Assembly: GCA_007449985.2 (NCBI GenBank)
Contig: VIIQ02000751.1
Location: 124,001 to 188,000, forward strand
DNA length: 64,000 nucleotides
Direction of reading: 5' to 3'
DNA from: Desmodesmus armatus
Taxonomy: Eukaryota; Chlorophyta; Chlorophyceae; Sphaeropleales; Scenedesmaceae
Shown piece after piece: positions 63,735 through 64,000 of the stretch. The notes under the pieces were generated by a model, which saw nothing but the letters and a program-made list of their open reading frames with translations, was not told where the DNA came from and did no database searches. Positions within the stretch are counted from its first letter, which is position 1. Each line of letters begins with the position of its first letter. The position numbers were made by a program, and so were the translations under genes.

Positions 63735-64000
63735 CAGTGGGGCAAAAAGTAACTTGTCTAGTTTCAGGGCGTGTGGCGGACCTGCGCTGTATCAAGCAAA
63801 ACTACTTGATATATCTGATACCCTGGGACTTTGCTCGGGGCTCTAGCTGCTGCTGGCTATTGTCATCCGTCCACATCGCCTAACAACTTGACTGCCAGGA
63901 TTCGAACTGTAAGGGGAACGTGGGTGCTGTGCAAACGTTCAAGTGTCTTGGGCGCCTGTTGGTGGCAGTGCGTGGTGTGAGTGTGCAGGTCGTTGGCCAG
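63735..64000. mobile_element. start of tandem unit 3, cut by the window end
   Basis: The left end of the unit is repeated again. In these 266 bases there are several one- or two-base deletions relative to units 1 and 2 (for example near 63771, 63778, 63839, 63862 and 63887) and no clear substitutions. That pattern suggests poorer base calling here. Confidence 0.85.

Overview
This window is nuclear DNA from a green alga. Genes are split into many short exons with GT-AG introns, mostly GTGAGC/GTGAGT/GTAAGT donors and (T/C)GCAG acceptors. CAG/CTG microsatellites and poly-C/poly-G runs are common, and there is a cilium gene (DPCD) and a plant-type uridine kinase-UPRT. A freshwater chlamydomonadalean (Haematococcus-like) would fit, but the genus is inference from style, not a match.

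Layout. 358-8296 (-): WDR26/GID7, then DPCD, head to tail. 8843-14014 (+): uridine kinase fused to a UPRT domain. 14924-18590 (+): class 3 lipase. 21120-24437 (-): mTERF-family protein. 24994-28952 (+): secreted SGNH hydrolase. 30600-31203 (-) and 31599-33336 (+): a divergent pair of unrecognised membrane proteins. 36242-40302 (+): a phosphoribosyltransferase fused to an alpha/beta hydrolase, an architecture known from bacteria. 41559-46241 (-): tyrosine phosphatase. 46589-48960 (+): thioredoxin-fold [2Fe-2S] ferredoxin. 53029-54848 (+): an unrecognised gene with frame problems. Ten of these genes have exon models that splice in frame from an ATG to a stop; exon coordinates are given in each entry.

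55165 to the end is different: a head-to-tail tandem array with a period of about 4,285 bp (two full units and the start of a third). Each unit carries a Tc1/mariner-like transposase on the minus strand. The transposase intron (about 800 nt) is nearly filled by an ORF of about 240 codons on the opposite strand that I do not recognise. The array begins exactly at a terminal-inverted-repeat sequence, and the same repeat bounds a 674-bp module in each unit. This array, with its antisense intron ORF and unusual catalytic spacing, is the best candidate for something undescribed.

The genes do not form one pathway, as expected for a nuclear chromosome. Long spacers downstream of plus-strand genes are G/T-rich on the plus strand and hold no convincing genes; some may be long 3' UTRs.
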